Shown: in pieces, positions 23,553 to 36,119 of the stretch
Numbering within the stretch: the stretch's first letter is position 1
Layout of the letters: each line of letters starts with the position of its first letter
DNA from: Malaya genurostris
Lineage: Eukaryota > Arthropoda > Insecta > Diptera > Culicidae
NCBI RefSeq assembly: GCF_030247185.1
Contig: NC_080572.1
Location: 40,339,383 to 40,403,382 of the forward strand
DNA: 64,000 bases
Direction of reading: 5' to 3'
Translations under genes and position numbers: made by a program
The notes under the pieces: generated by a model
Told to the model about the DNA's origin: nothing
The model's database searches: none
Seen by the model: the letters and a program-made list of their open reading frames with translations, nothing else

Positions 23553-23755
23553 CTAGTCGTTGCATTCGGTCGGTTCCCATGCGGGCTTTATCCGATGCAA
23601 CTGTGCACTCGGCGGCCCATTGTCAATGTTGCTGTTTCTGAAACTCAGATGGTCTGTAGTTCCAGTGGAAGGTTCGGACTTGATGAACCTGCATGGTTCC
23701 ACTACCACTGGATATATGTTTCTATCGGCGTCGTTCGGTTTGCACCTATCCAAGG
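23553..23755 (-). CDS. Candidate host exon (weak)
   Basis: On the minus strand a frame of about 67 codons ends in TAG at 23553-23555. A possible splice acceptor, with a T/G-rich tract then TTCGGACAG, ends at 23756, so an exon could start at 23755 with CCTTGGATAGG. The peptide includes RNIYPVVVEPCRFIKSEPS and ends KPAWEPTECND. The IKSE sequence fits a sumoylation consensus, common in transcription factors. The stretch has more balanced base composition than its surroundings and no repeat copy in this window. Against it: no ATG start is linked, the other strand is also open here, and I do not recognise the protein. It is a hypothesis only. Confidence 0.25.
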
Positions 23756-24118
23756 CTGTCCGAAGAACAACAACAACAACAAAAAATGTCTTTGTTCAGT
23801 TTGACTAAATAACCTAAGAAGGTTTTCCTTTGCAAACTTACACAATCGTAGCACTAATAATAGTGCTCTACCACATGCCAAACCCGTCGGCAGTCGCCGT
23901 GAATCCACAGGTGCTGGCTTTCAATTTGGCTATTCGTCGAACATCAACCAAATTTAAAATCTCGGAACTAGTTTCCAGTGAATGCAAAAAAAGAACAACT
24001 GCAAAACGTAACGACCTTAAGTTGATGGCTTTGCAACGATGACGTGTGTTGTTTACATTTAGTTCGAGATACAATTTTATGTAAGGTTTTCCAGTGGTTT
24101 TATTTCTATTTGGCTGGT
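23756..24118. other. Spacer
   Basis: A short (AAC)n tract at 23767-23783; otherwise nothing recognised. Confidence 0.35.
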
Positions 24119-24499
24119 AGGGTAAATTGGTATCATATGCCCCCTAAGAAAACATTGAGATATTTCTATTTAATATATTTTCTTCGAGAATTTTGGCTGT
24201 ATATTTCATTGCAAAACGCCTGAGAAAAATAATTTTCAATGATTCCGGTAGAAGTGATGAGAATTCATTGATAATGCAATATGCCTCTTTAAATGATGAT
24301 GATGCAATATGCCCCTTTAAATGTCGATACAGAAGAAAAGCAGAGAAAGGAAACAATATTTGCATCAGAAATAACCGTAAAGTAACTGTTTTTAGAATAT
24401 TATTATATCAAAGCAATGGCTTTGTTTCTCCACATAATAATACCGAAAATAAAGATATTAGCACTGCTAAAAGTTGGTTACTAAGTTGCATCCAGAGCC

Positions 24500-25550
24500 G
24501 GTGAAACATGCTAAGCCCAGGTGGGTAATTTTTATTACCGGGGAGGACGATCCACTATTTTCAAGTATTCCTTAATTCCAATAGAAATTGGAAATATTAT
24601 TTATCAATTGAAAGTGCCAGGACGATATAAATTTGCATGAAACGCGAAAATTCGAAGTTTTAAACGTTTCGGTTTTTTGTCTTTGAACAAAATTACGTAT
24701 TTAAGCGTTAAATACAACATAAAACTACCGCGGGATTTAAGGATTTGTTTTAGTCTCGCTGAGACGTGAAGCCACCTTGAGCTAGTTTTCAATTTGATCA
24801 ATATCTAACGAGATGAACCGATTGGAAAAATGACATGCGAATTCAGCTATGTAATGAAAACCTCGAAAAAGTCACCGCAGAGATGGTACTCGAGCCCGTA
24901 GCTAGTTCCTATCCGGAGCAAAATGAAGAAACAGCCTGATTGACTTGATGAACCGAGCATGTTTTGCTGTGGTCGGATGCCATGGCATTCAGTTATAGTT
25001 CTATGTCTATGGAAACCAAAACGCCAGCAATTACTTACACGTCGTATCGCAAGTCTATCTTTACTCTCTTCTTTGCCATCAGACACTGATTGAAGATTTT
25101 GTTTTTGTCTCTTTCGCTGCCATACTATGGGGTTGTTCGAACTGTTGATGTAGGACTACCCAACTAGTGTCAAATCACTGCCAACATTTGTTTTGAACAT
25201 TAAGATAGCAGTCTTCTGTATTCCATATAAACTTATTTGTGTCTGCGAATTTTTGAAATTAATTTTGGTTGATTATGGAAGGTATTCAACTCGTTCATCC
25301 AGTACTCCACGATCGAGGTCATCGTGCGTTTTCTCGAATACGAAGGAACATCCGAATTTCGATCAAAATGTGTCTCGTGAATCAAACGGCGCACAAAACA
25401 AATCCATAAACGGTCCAACCGTCTACCCACTCTCGGATCCATTAAAACAAAGATTTATGGTATGCTGATTTTAATCCAGTTTAAATAAAGCAGTCATCAG
25501 CAAAAAAATAAGCATGTTTTGATAATCGTCAACGCAAACTCAATGTGTGA
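24500..25550. other. Unassigned interior of family D copy 2
   Basis: No coding signal recognised. If the D ends do belong together, part of this may be transposon DNA or a later insertion. Confidence 0.3.
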
Positions 25551-25559
25551 GATATTAGA

Positions 25560-26190
25560 TGTACTGAGACGGTTAACACATCAACTGGAAGTGCTTTTAC
25601 GATATTACGCAAAAATCTGGTCAATGCATCAGGGATCCAGAGAGCTGTTCGGTACTGTTTAGTCGCAATAAAAAAGATTTCTTGCGTAGGTATGAAGCAG
25701 TGGACGAAACATGGATCTACCGTTTTTCTTCGGAGTCATATCATCATTCAGATGGAGAAAGCCGTCCAAAAACACAACAGGTAGCTGGAAAATCATGGCG
25801 GCAGTTTTTAGATGCTCGAGGTATAATTAACATCGACTATCTTGAAAAGGAAAGATCCATCGAAAGTGATTATTGCCTTAGGTTATTGATGAGTTTGATG
25901 TACGACAACTGAAAAACGGCTTTATATGAAGAAGGAATTTAATGAATTGAGCTCCAATCTGTTTCCTCACGCACCATATTCTCAAGAGCCTAGTACCCAG
26001 CGACTAATTGTCCTTTGCTGATCTCAAAAAGATACTATAGGAAAAAATATTTGACAAGAATGAGAGAGTCATCGCCGCAATTGAAGCCAATTTTGAGGCC
26101 AAACATTTGGAAAAGTGCTGGAATGATTGAATTGCATTCGGATCTGATTATGTTGATAAATTAAAAAGATTCTTGCACAAGAGATGATGT
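25560..26190 (+). pseudogene. Mariner transposase relic 1
   Basis: LFSRNKKDFLRRYEAVDETW runs from about 25655 and keeps the first catalytic aspartate in DETW. Next come SRPKTQQVAGKS and DARGIINIDYLEKERSIESD, the standard mariner central block, up to a stop near 25910. Past that, shifted frames give FPHAPYSQEP (where the family has its third catalytic aspartate in a PYSPD context; here E) and NERVIAAIEANFEAKHLEKC followed by GSDYVDK, the usual C-terminus. The second catalytic block (HxDNA) is not visible. The helix-turn-helix N-terminus is poorly preserved. It is an inactive DDD transposase of the mariner family, sitting inside family D copy 2. Confidence 0.8.
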
Positions 26191-26713
26191 TTTCCGTGTT
26201 TTTCTGGGCTTTTTGATCGATGTGTTAGCAACCTTCTTTACGGTAGTATCCGGCCGCATAGAGTGCAAGTCGATTCGATACTAAATCTTGTTTTGTGTTA
26301 GTGATTTTAATGAATGCCAGCGCATTCATTTAGCGGCAGAATTCATATGGAAGCCGTAAATTTATGTATACGAAACTTTCGTATCTCTTAGAGGAAAGCA
26401 GGGAAAGGTTCGGGAAACAAGGAAATAAGGCATGGGTAATTACTAATTGAAGTTTCAATCACCAATTATCTAAAATATGTAGATTTATTTACTCGAATTG
26501 ATGCGTAGGAATTTTTTCAAGTAGTCATTATAAATTGTTATGTTGACTAAAAAAATATTCTTATTGTTGTAAGTAAAACTAATAAATAATATAGAAATAA
26601 TATAGATAGTATCTGGTGTGATGTGTGATAAAACTTTTGTTTGAAAGAGTCTTGAATGCTTAAAAAAGGTAGGGGACGTATGGCCAGTAGGGGCGCTTTG
26701 TAATACTTTCCCC

Positions 26714-28560
26714 ATGCCGTGATCTGGTTTCTCGTAAAAAGTCATTGAGTATCGATCTGGTGGTGGTGAACGTATTTTTAAATGTATTGATTCGACGATC
26801 TGATAGTGACAAACCAAAACAAAACCAAACTCTCTGTTGGTAACTGGTCACAGAAAAATAATTTGCAACTTGGGAATCAAGCCTAGGAGATTTGTTTTAG
26901 TAAAACCACTTGACATAGTCAGACTGAGCCCAAACAATTCAAACAAGGATAAATAACTGTATCGCAAATGTTTAGTAGAGATTGGAGAGGGTGTTTAATG
27001 ATTTTCACGCAATATATCACCAACGAATTTTGTTACAAAATTGGTTATAGTTCGAATTATGCATATAAATGGAACCTAAAACAGAAGGCAAACCAACGAA
27101 AACCATAAAACGATTCCAGCACTTTTAAACGATTTAAACATAAAAACATTCGCGCATTTTCAAGCAACTCGTTTAATCAAGTCTCGAAAGATGAACCTCA
27201 TCCAAGCAGACGTATTTTGTTTAGGCACCACTGTTTTTTTTTATATTCGAAGTCTACCTCCCTCCGTTTGCCAAGCCTCTTCCACTGGGATTTCCATTAG
27301 AAAACAAGTTGCTTTGACTAGAGCCGAGAGTCAGCTGCCGTAACATTGCTGTGATTACGCCATCCGCAGGTTACTTTCGTGTTGTTTCTTTCTTCTCCGT
27401 TGCTGACCAGAGACTAAGCACAACCTGACTGACAGCTGATCCAATCCACCACCAGTCTGGTGGTGGTGACTCGCGCCTAAGTGAAAAGTAAATAACATCT
27501 CCGACGATTCGACCCTTTTTCCAGTTCTGCCTACCTACTCGTAAAATCCGAACGATTACCTGCTAACCATTTCATGCTGACCTTGCCCAACAACGGCGTT
27601 GTCGACCACTTCCATGAAACGTTTGTTCGTTTGTTGGTTGGCTTACCGCACACCGAACACCTGGCTGATGGATGACAAACATCCGATTTGGAACAACAAT
27701 CAAGAGGAAGAAAACTCACAACTTTCGCGGCCAACTTAAATTGGTTGACAAACAACAACGACAATCGCTCCAGGTTGATCATACAATTGCTTCGACACAT
27801 TTGGCACTTCATTAGCAGCACAAAAAAAGTCAGTTCAATGAGCCTTTTCGAGTACGATCCGAAGTTTCGTGGACAAATTTAACCAATTTTCGATGAATCA
27901 ACATCACCGAAAATGCTTACACACTGCTGCCGTTCCTCGGATTTTTATATGTTTGTAAAATCGAACCAATATCGATGTTACTCATGTTTCACTGAATGCG
28001 GGAAAAATGTACATCGAGTTTGCCTTGTTAAACAGTGCTTTCGGAGTCGTCAAATAATTTTCGATGGCTTGACATGCATTGCGTATTGAACTGATTCTTA
28101 ACATATATATTTCCTTACGTCGTATTTGCCTCAGAAGTGTGTGACTAACCCAGGATATTACCCTTAGGTCCCATACAAATTGATCGAAACTTTTTCGTTC
28201 AGTTTTTTTTTTGGTCGAATGTCCAATTATGGATATATTTTTCTACAGCACACAGCAAACATATTAAAAAATCATGTATCAATCGATTTAACATTTTTGG
28301 CAGTTAACTTAAGTTTAAAATGTAAAATAGAGAGAAAAGGCGAAGAAACTAGTTTTCATCCCAATTCTTCAAGGTTACAATAAAATATTAATTCAAGATC
28401 TAACCGAGCAAACATAGCATTGCGTAAGAAAAATAGAAGACTTTATAAGTGTCTATGTGCAGTATTAGATTACAGGGGTGAGACTAGAATTTGAACCATA
28501 CCGGTCGTGCACAGTCAGATCATATTCCAAGATATTTTCTACCGTGATTTGATTTGTGTT
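26714..28560. other. Low-copy DNA, no gene recognised
   Basis: The stretch 27240-27900 is richer in GC than its surroundings and contains no recognised repeat; it could be part of a host transcription unit. Frames on both strands there (27531-27821 minus, 27688-27882 plus) overlap each other and show no domain. Confidence 0.35.
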
Positions 28561-28569
28561 CCATCACAT

Positions 28570-28622
28570 CAACAGTAGTTCAGTTGGCAGAACGATTTCT
28601 CCGGATTGGAGAAGGTTGAAAA
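28570..28622 (+). repeat. tRNA-like A-box sequence, possible SINE head
   Basis: CAGTAGTTCAGTTGGCAGAA resembles the D-arm and A box of a tRNA and is followed by TTCTCCGGATTGGAGAA, a stem-loop like an anticodon arm. There is no U33 and no T-arm, so it is not a working tRNA gene. Confidence 0.3.
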
Positions 28623-28793
28623 GTAATACCTGTCTCTGAGAACTTGTGTTGTCCGTTTTCGTAATTCATTATTTTCATTTCACCAGTCATATTTTTAGCC
28701 TGTCTTTCCGTTGGGTAATGGAGAAAATTTTTACTTTGTGTGTGTTTTCTTGTGTCTATTGTGGACAAAAGAATGTAATTTCATAGTTTATGT

Positions 28794-29400
<607 letters not shown>

Positions 29401-30082
29401 ACAGTGTTGGTGATTGCCGAAAATTGGACAGAAGCTGCTATATTGCTATCTATATTGTATACAACATTTTCAATCCGGTAGAAGATGCTACAAGAACTCG
29501 AGTCTCTCAATGCATGAACCGTGAGAGAATTTTGCTACATTTCTTCGCTCCACTTCATACTCTGAGTATTTCACGCCCTTAAAAAAATTTACAGTCTGAT
29601 AATGATCGTTGCTGTGTGGAATTTCTCAAGAGAGAATCGCAAGTTGACAATTATCGCAGAAAATCGAATCGATGATTCAACTTGATGATTTTCATACTAG
29701 GTTGCAATATTTCAAAACCCTTGTGTGGAGCATTCACAAACATTTTCATAGACACAACTTATACAAAGGTTATACGCATATAGTTAGAATAAGCGGCAAT
29801 AGTAAAATGATTCTATCGCAATTGTCAACTGCCTGTATAGAATCGGATCGCGAAACGAGAATAAGCGACCGTTTGTTGCTTCAGAGAGGATCCCCACAGC
29901 AGCGTGTTAACCTTTAATTCTCAGAAATGTCATCGAGAGAAATTCGCTCTCGCACTGGTGTCGATTCTATGTTAAATGAGCCATGCCAGGTTTTTGTTGT
30001 TGCGATGATTTCCATTTCTCTTTGATGGCACTGATTCAATTGTTGAAGAGTTGCCAGTGAACGTTCTTGATACGATAAAAGC
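29401..30082 (+). mobile_element. Dispersed repeat family C, copy 1
   Basis: The block from CAGTGTTGGTGATTGCCGAA to GATACGATAAAAGC is repeated at 62734-63416 in the same orientation with only scattered changes. No coding function and no clear terminal inverted repeats are seen. The sharp loss of similarity at both ends says it is a discrete mobile unit or a segmental duplication. Confidence 0.8.
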
Positions 30083-30164
30083 AATCCTTGGATCTAGAAA
30101 TAATCGATATGCACAATTTGTCCAATGTTTACATGCGTTGAATCTATTTTGCCACAATTTATTT

Positions 30165-30690
30165 AGCTACACCAGAACCAAAACTCCAGGCAAGGACTAA
30201 ATTCTAGAGCGGGATTCACGAACTAAATTCGAAACCTGAGACAGGCTAAAGATTCAGATTTTTAATCCAGATCAAGACTCCTGGTCATACACCAAGTTCT
30301 AGAATTATGAAACTGAACTCATTTTCAGGATCCAGGTTCCTAATTTATTTCTAAAGCTGAATTCTACGCTTAAATTCCGAACCCTTATAAAAGAACTGGA
30401 TTTTGTTCCAAAATCCAACTCAAGAATCCATGTTCCGAATTTAGTTCCGGCATGCAGGTTTTGAGTTTCAAAAATGAATTCTGAAACTGAATTCAGGATT
30501 TAAATTATGGTCCATAAGTCAGTTTTAAATTTCAGGTTCGGAGTCCAGTTTTAACATTTAATTCCAGAATCCACAACTAAAATTCATATCCTGAATTTGA
30601 CGAAGTCTGAAGCTGAAATCCTGAACTAAAATTCTGGTTTCGAAACCCGAACATAAATCAAAGAACTAAATCCAGTTTCAAAATCGATTA
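30165..30690. repeat. Degenerate short-period repeat
   Basis: Many imperfect copies of a roughly 20-base motif of the type GAATTCTGGAACTGAATTC and its reverse complement, for example AATTCTGAAACTGAATTCAG at 30478. Similar stretches occur at 41.0-41.3 and 41.5-41.7 kb. Confidence 0.6.
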
Positions 30691-31013
30691 AAATCCAGTG
30701 CACGTTATAAGTTTTCCTCATTGTTTCTAAAAGTTTGACAAAACTTAATTTTTGAATAATGAATGGTAATATCACATTCTCGGTAATTTCATCATAAATT
30801 GAAGAAGGAATTATACTGTTGCATTTAGTACTACTCGTGATATTCACGATTAAGTTCTACACATTCTTCGACGAATTTTGAAAAGTCAGTGACAGAACCT
30901 GGTCTTGTACTTTGAAATGCGTATTTATCAATATTATTGACCGTGTTCTCGCCCAATAGTAACTTTTTTAAACATTCATGGTTTTAGTTTTACTTTTAGT
31001 GTGAGAGTAAGAA
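30691..31013. other. Spacer
   Basis: Nothing recognised. Confidence 0.35.
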
Positions 31014-32950
31014 CGTGCTTAATCCACCTATCAGTGAGATGATACCTTTTTTATCAATCCGCATGTGTTTTTTGCATGAATATTCTTCGTTGTTCTAGTT
31101 ATCATGACATTATTCTAATGACCATCGTTTTAAGCGGCAATTTGAGATTTCAATCACTCTTCATTACTCTGTAATGTCTAAACTGTAAATTGGATCGAAT
31201 TTGAATCTAAACGTGTGATAATCGTAAGTAAGTTCCACTTTAGAGTTTACGCTTATTTTAGGTACTTCCAGAGCCGGGTTGGCGGTTCAATGCATAGGAC
31301 GCTGGTCTTACAAGACAGTTGTCGTATGTTCGGGCCCCGACCTGGAAGGATTCTTAGTGTAAGTAGGATCGATAGTACTAGCCATGCAATGATTCTGTAC
31401 ACTAAGAATCGGCTGCGAAGTCTGTTGAAACAGAAAGGCCAAATTCCACCTGTTGCGAAGTAATACAACCATCGGAGATCCCCTCTCGACACAACCTGTT
31501 ATGATGAATACTTCCGTTGAAGGCAAATCTGAAATGTCAAACGTAAATGGTAGACATGTGAAGTGCTCGTGCGATTATTTGTGGATAATTAAATTACGAG
31601 ATTATTTAAATAAATTTGAAGATATTTAGACGTATTAGTATCACAACTTTTCGATTGCAATAAAATAAGTGCAGTTATAATTACGATTGTTGGGAATTCG
31701 CGGTAAAGTGAGGTTAGCTTAAATCTTTTAGCGAGATTATACACATATGAATGCTGCGTGTTTGCTAAAAAGACTTTCTATCACAACGATCCCAACACCA
31801 CCAAAGGAATGTAATGCCAAGACTTTGACTTTGGACTTACAGAGCCGACTCGTATGGCTATATGACGAATAAATTGCAATAGTTTTGAGTCCAAATTTAA
31901 AGCTTTTCGGGATTGTCAACTCCTATATCGGTTTGAGTTTTTAAAATTCATCATCCTGTAATTCCAGAACCGGCAGTCAAAATTGGATATAATTAATTAA
32001 TTTTGTTTTTGTCGATTTGGCTTTTTTGTGAGTACGATTGAGCTTTGAGAAACGATTCGATACTAGAAAAGGAATTCGAAAATCGGTGTAGCCGAAGTCA
32101 GATAAATTCACCTGAGTAGCTTTATAGTTTACATTTGTTGATTATTGTTTGAAAATCAGTGTAGACATCTTTGAGAAATCGTAGTGCGAATTAAATCCAA
32201 ATCAAAAACTGAATATCACTAAAACTGAAATAAGTTTATTTTGTTATCGACTATTGAAATCTGCAAACCCTATAAACCTGATTAATTTATATGAAATAGA
32301 CATTTTTATACTAATCACCCTGTATTTCTTCAACCGGAAGTTGGATTTGACTGAAGAGCATCTAAATCTTGGATCGGTTCAGCCATCTACGAGAAAAATG
32401 GGTAACACAATTTTCATTTCGTTTCACATATCATCCTATAGCTCCGGAACCAGAAGTCGGATCCATACATAATTCATGAACCTTGTTTGGGACCATACTT
32501 TTCATATGAGTCTGAGTTTGTGGAAAAGAAAAGTTGAAAATGGACGGATTTTAACAATCTATGGCTCGTTGGATATCTATTATCGTGCGAAATCTAAGTC
32601 TGGAAACATATTTTGTTTTCAAGGTCAAGTGTGACAGATACTGTTATAAAACAGAAAATTTTGACATAAAACTTCGTTTAACTCAAAAAGTAAACATCCG
32701 ATCTCAAAACCATTCAATAGCGTTGAGGGTTACGGGGAGACCTTTCATTTGCGACAAGTTTGATCAAAATCGGTGTAGCCATCTCTGAGATCTCGACCTC
32801 TTTGTTGACAACACACATACAGACCCACACACATACATACACGGACATTTGCTCAGTTCGTCGAGCTGAATTGATTGGTATATGACACCCGGCCCTCCGG
32901 GAATTTTTTCTAAAGTTTGGGCTTATTTTTTATATTTGTAAAAAAAGGCT
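31014..32950 (-). mobile_element. Family B element, copy 2, reverse orientation, with SINE insert
   Basis: Starts with the reversed right end (CGTGCTTAATCCACCTATCA) and ends at the reversed left end (GGCCCTCCGGGAATTTTTTC, then the AT-palindromic stretch). The reversed core module is at 32755-32790. It is interrupted by the SINE at 31277-31834. It lacks the segment after the module (GAGCGCTGTATGGCAAAG) that copies 1 and 3 have, so internal composition differs. Confidence 0.8.
31277..31834 (+). mobile_element. tRNA-derived SINE (type 1), itself interrupted
   Basis: An A-box-like TTGGCGGTTCAATGCATAGG, a B-box-like ATGTTCGGGCCCC, the body GGATTCTTAGTGTAAGTAGG and CTAGCCATGCAATGATTC, then CAGAAAGGCCAAATTCCAC to 31450. 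The expected tail AAGGAATGTAATGCCAAGAC resumes only at 31803, so about 340 bases are nested inside. Flanks ACTTCCAGAGCCG (31264-31276) and ACTTACAGAGCCG (31835-31847) are a 13-bp target duplication with one mismatch. Comparison with family B copy 1 confirms the empty site. Confidence 0.75.
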
Positions 32951-32954
32951 TATA

Positions 32955-33060
32955 TTCGATTATTGAACTAATCGAATAATTTGAAAAATCCTTTACTAAC
33001 AATCAAACAATTGATCGAGTTAATCGATTAAAACTCAATCGTTTAGTTTAAAGCATTATT
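32955..33060. repeat. ATCGATTA-rich segment
   Basis: Repeated TAATCGATT-type words. On the opposite strand it shares GGATTTTTCAAATTATTCGA with the segment at 36.1-36.3 kb. Confidence 0.55.
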
Positions 33061-33127
33061 TTCGATTCGAAGTCCATTTACTATAAGAACATTGTAGAGT
33101 GGGATCATTTTCGTGAGCAAAAAAAAA

Positions 33128-33165
33128 CCTTTCTAATAGTGGTGTGATGATGCCTTTATAATTTT
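33128..33165 (-). repeat. Remnant of a family A right end
   Basis: CCTTTCTAATAGTGGTGTGA resembles the reversed right end of family A; the rest is missing. Confidence 0.45.
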
Positions 33166-33268
33166 ACTCATATTTTTATAAATATTACTTAGGGATTGTT
33201 CAAAAAACTTTTCATTGAATCTTGAATCAAGAAAGTTTATTGTGGCTTCGATTGAAAAGTTAGTGTTT

Positions 33269-33387
33269 TACCTTTTTTTATATATATAAAAATAGGTATA
33301 GAATTCGCTCAAACTTTCGAAAAATTTTCCGAGGCCCATATACCATATACCAATCGCTTCAGCTCGACGAACTGCGCAAATGTCCGC

Positions 33388-33449
<62 letters not shown>

Positions 33450-35080
33450 GTGTGTGTTGTCAACAAAGAGGTCGAGATCTCAGAGATGGCTGGACCGATT
33501 TTGATCAAACTAGTCGCAAATGAAAGGTCTCCCCGTCACCCAAAACGCTGTTGAATGGTTTTGAGATGGGATGTTTACTTTTTGAGTTATACGAAGTTTT
33601 ATGTCAAAATTTTCAGTTTTTTGACAGAATCTGTCACAATTGACCTTGAAAACAGAATATGTTTTCAGACCTAGATTCCGCACGGTAATAGCTATCCAAC
33701 AAGCCATATATTGTTAAAATCCGTCCATTTTTAAAGGAGATATCGAAATTTTTGTGTAAGTGACTTTTCCCCCATATGCCAGCAGTAGAAGTTCTGAGCG
33801 CTGTATGGCAAAGAAAGGCTTGGGACCAACGTAAAACACGATTTCTTATACTGTTACATAAAATTTTTTCTAAGTACCAAAAAGACTGTGTACAGCATCC
33901 TTTTTCATGACACTTTGCCTCGGACCGATTTTAGCACGGTTCGTTTTTGGCAACATAATCGTTCGAATATGACATATTGGAAAGATGGCAGTACTTCCGA
34001 ATTCAGAACAATTTCATAATTATATTGATTTAAACTGCTTACAGCAATAAATGCTGGAAGAACATAACACCAATATACCATTCGAATCAGTTCGTCGAGA
34101 TCAGCAAATGCGTATGTGACAAATAATTTCACTCAATTTTTTACCTTTTTTTCGAAGATGACTCAACCGTTTTCTGCAAACTCAGATTCATATGAAAATT
34201 CGTATGCTCCTAAACAAGGTTCTTGAATTATGTTTGGATCTGACTTCTGGTTCCGGAACTACAGGATGGTATGTAAATCGAAATTAAAATTGTGTAACTC
34301 ATTTTCCTCGTAGATGGCTGAACCGATCTAAGATTCAAATGAAATCTAAGAATCATCTAAGATTTGCTGATAAGAATAGTCGACAATCAAATAAACGTAT
34401 TTCAGTTTTAGTGGTATTCAGTTTTCGATTCGGAAGGCACCCAACAATTTAACTCGTACTACGATTTCTCAAAGATTTGACTGATTTTTAAACATTTTGG
34501 AACAAATGTAAACTACTGATTTTCGAATTCCGGCTCCAGTATCGAATCGTTTCTCAAAGCTCAATCGTTTTCTCAAATAAAGCCAAATCGAATTTCAGAA
34601 ACAAAAATTCAAATTAAAATAAACTTATAGTCCCACACAAAATTAATTAATTTTATCCAATGCTGACTTTTGATTCTGGAATTACAGGAGGATGAATTTT
34701 TAAAATTCAAACCGATATAGAAGATGATAATCCCGAAAAGCTTGAAAGTTGGACTCAAAACTATTGCAATTTATTCGTCATATGGCCATACGAATCGGTT
34801 TGGGTTATGCTGGTTCCTGAATACCGGCTCTGGAAGTACCTTAAATTACTGTAAACTCTAAAGTGGAACTTACTTCGACATATCATGGAATGTTTAATCG
34901 ATTGCCCCACTTTTAGATAGAGTAATGAGTGATTAAAATGTCAAATTGCAGCTTAAAACGACGGTCATTAAAATAATGTCATGAAAACTGAAACACCGAA
35001 GAATATTTATGCAAAAAACACATGCGGATTGATAAAAAAAGGTATCACCTCACTGCTAGGTGGATTAAGCACGTTTTTTT
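33269..35080 (+). mobile_element. Family B element, copy 3
   Basis: Runs from CCTTTTTTTATATATATAAA to CACTGCTAGGTGGATTAAGC. A (GT)n block at 33391-33457 stands where copy 1 has a shorter one. The core module GAGATGGCTGGACCGATTTT is at 33482. A second module lies near 34310-34330 (AGATGGCTGAACCGATC). It faces copy 2 head to head across about 320 bases. No protein. Confidence 0.85.
33391..33457. repeat. (GT)n microsatellite
   Basis: An expanded GT run of about 67 bases with one GC interruption, at the position of the short TGTGTGTGTCTG block in family B copy 1. Confidence 0.95.
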
Positions 35081-36119
35081 ATGAGAAAAGCAAAACACAA
35101 ACTTAATTATCATAAATAAAAAATATATATTGTGTCACAATAATGCTCATTTCAATAGTTACAGTAGAATAAATCGATTTGACAGAACAAGATAACCAAC
35201 AATTTGGGTTAGACACTTCAAAATAGTTACTCAGAGTCGGATACATACACAAAAAACATCAATATTTAGGTAGGTCAATATCGTGAGTAACATATATTCT
35301 CAATATTACTCTTTTCAGGGTGGTTGCAGTTATTTTTCAGGATCAAGAGTAAAGCATGTTAACTTGTGTTGTTAGTTTGTGTTACGTACATTTTATTTGG
35401 TACGTATGTCATAGATCTATGTATTCATATATGCATTGCAACGAGTTTATTTAATTGGCTTGCACGATTGAGTTTGAAACAGTCTTTTTAACAATAATTT
35501 ATTCTCAAATGAATGTTAAGCCTGACATTTTGGATGAAATATCAGTTTTGATCAATTGTTCACCAACGTTTGATTGAAAATTGCTTACATTTTATAAATG
35601 TAGATTTTAATTCTTTAATAAAAAAAAAAGTTAGCAACACTGCTTCAATTCATTTGTATTACATTGCGCTACACAAAATAAACAAAACTAAATAATTTCG
35701 ATTACAAAAACAGTTTCCGGAAAAATAAACAGTTTTACGATAACATTCCAAATCCATTGTCTTTCGTTGTTGAGTTAAAGGTTCCTATTTTACGGGGTTA
35801 CTCATAGAAGGTACGTAAATCTTTATATCGCAATAATCTCTGCAAGAGGAAATCGATATGGGAATGTGTTTGTTGCTAATCAAATGTGTCAGTGGAAGTA
35901 AGCTGAAACTGCAATCATTTTTCTCGAACAGTTTTATGGAAAACGGAAGAGTTTTAGACTAAGATTTTCGCTTTTCTTGAATTGCAATTTTAAGCGGAAT
36001 GAGCTGATTGGTTTATTTTTCAACCATATGGAGGATTTATTGATTAAAATCAGGAAAAGAATCGCCGGAATTTCTTTTTACGCACACATTGTTGACATTA
36101 CTCATACGCTTGCAAAGAG
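35081..36119. other. AT-rich low-copy DNA
   Basis: Nothing recognised. Confidence 0.35.

Larger units (their letters stand above)
24119..26713. mobile_element. Family D copy 2, enclosing a mariner relic
   Basis: The left end GGTAAATTGGTATCATATGC and 160 following bases match family D copy 1. The right end TTGAATGCTTAAAAAAGG ... GGGGCGCTTTGTAATACTTT matches the right part of copy 1. The two ends are imperfect inverted repeats. Between them lies the mariner transposase relic at 25.6-26.2 kb. At 2.6 kb it is long for a mariner element, so other insertions may be present. Confidence 0.4.

Noticed and set aside
28570..28622. tRNA gene
   Set aside because: A-box and a stem-loop are tRNA-like, but there is no T-arm and the anticodon loop lacks the invariant U33.
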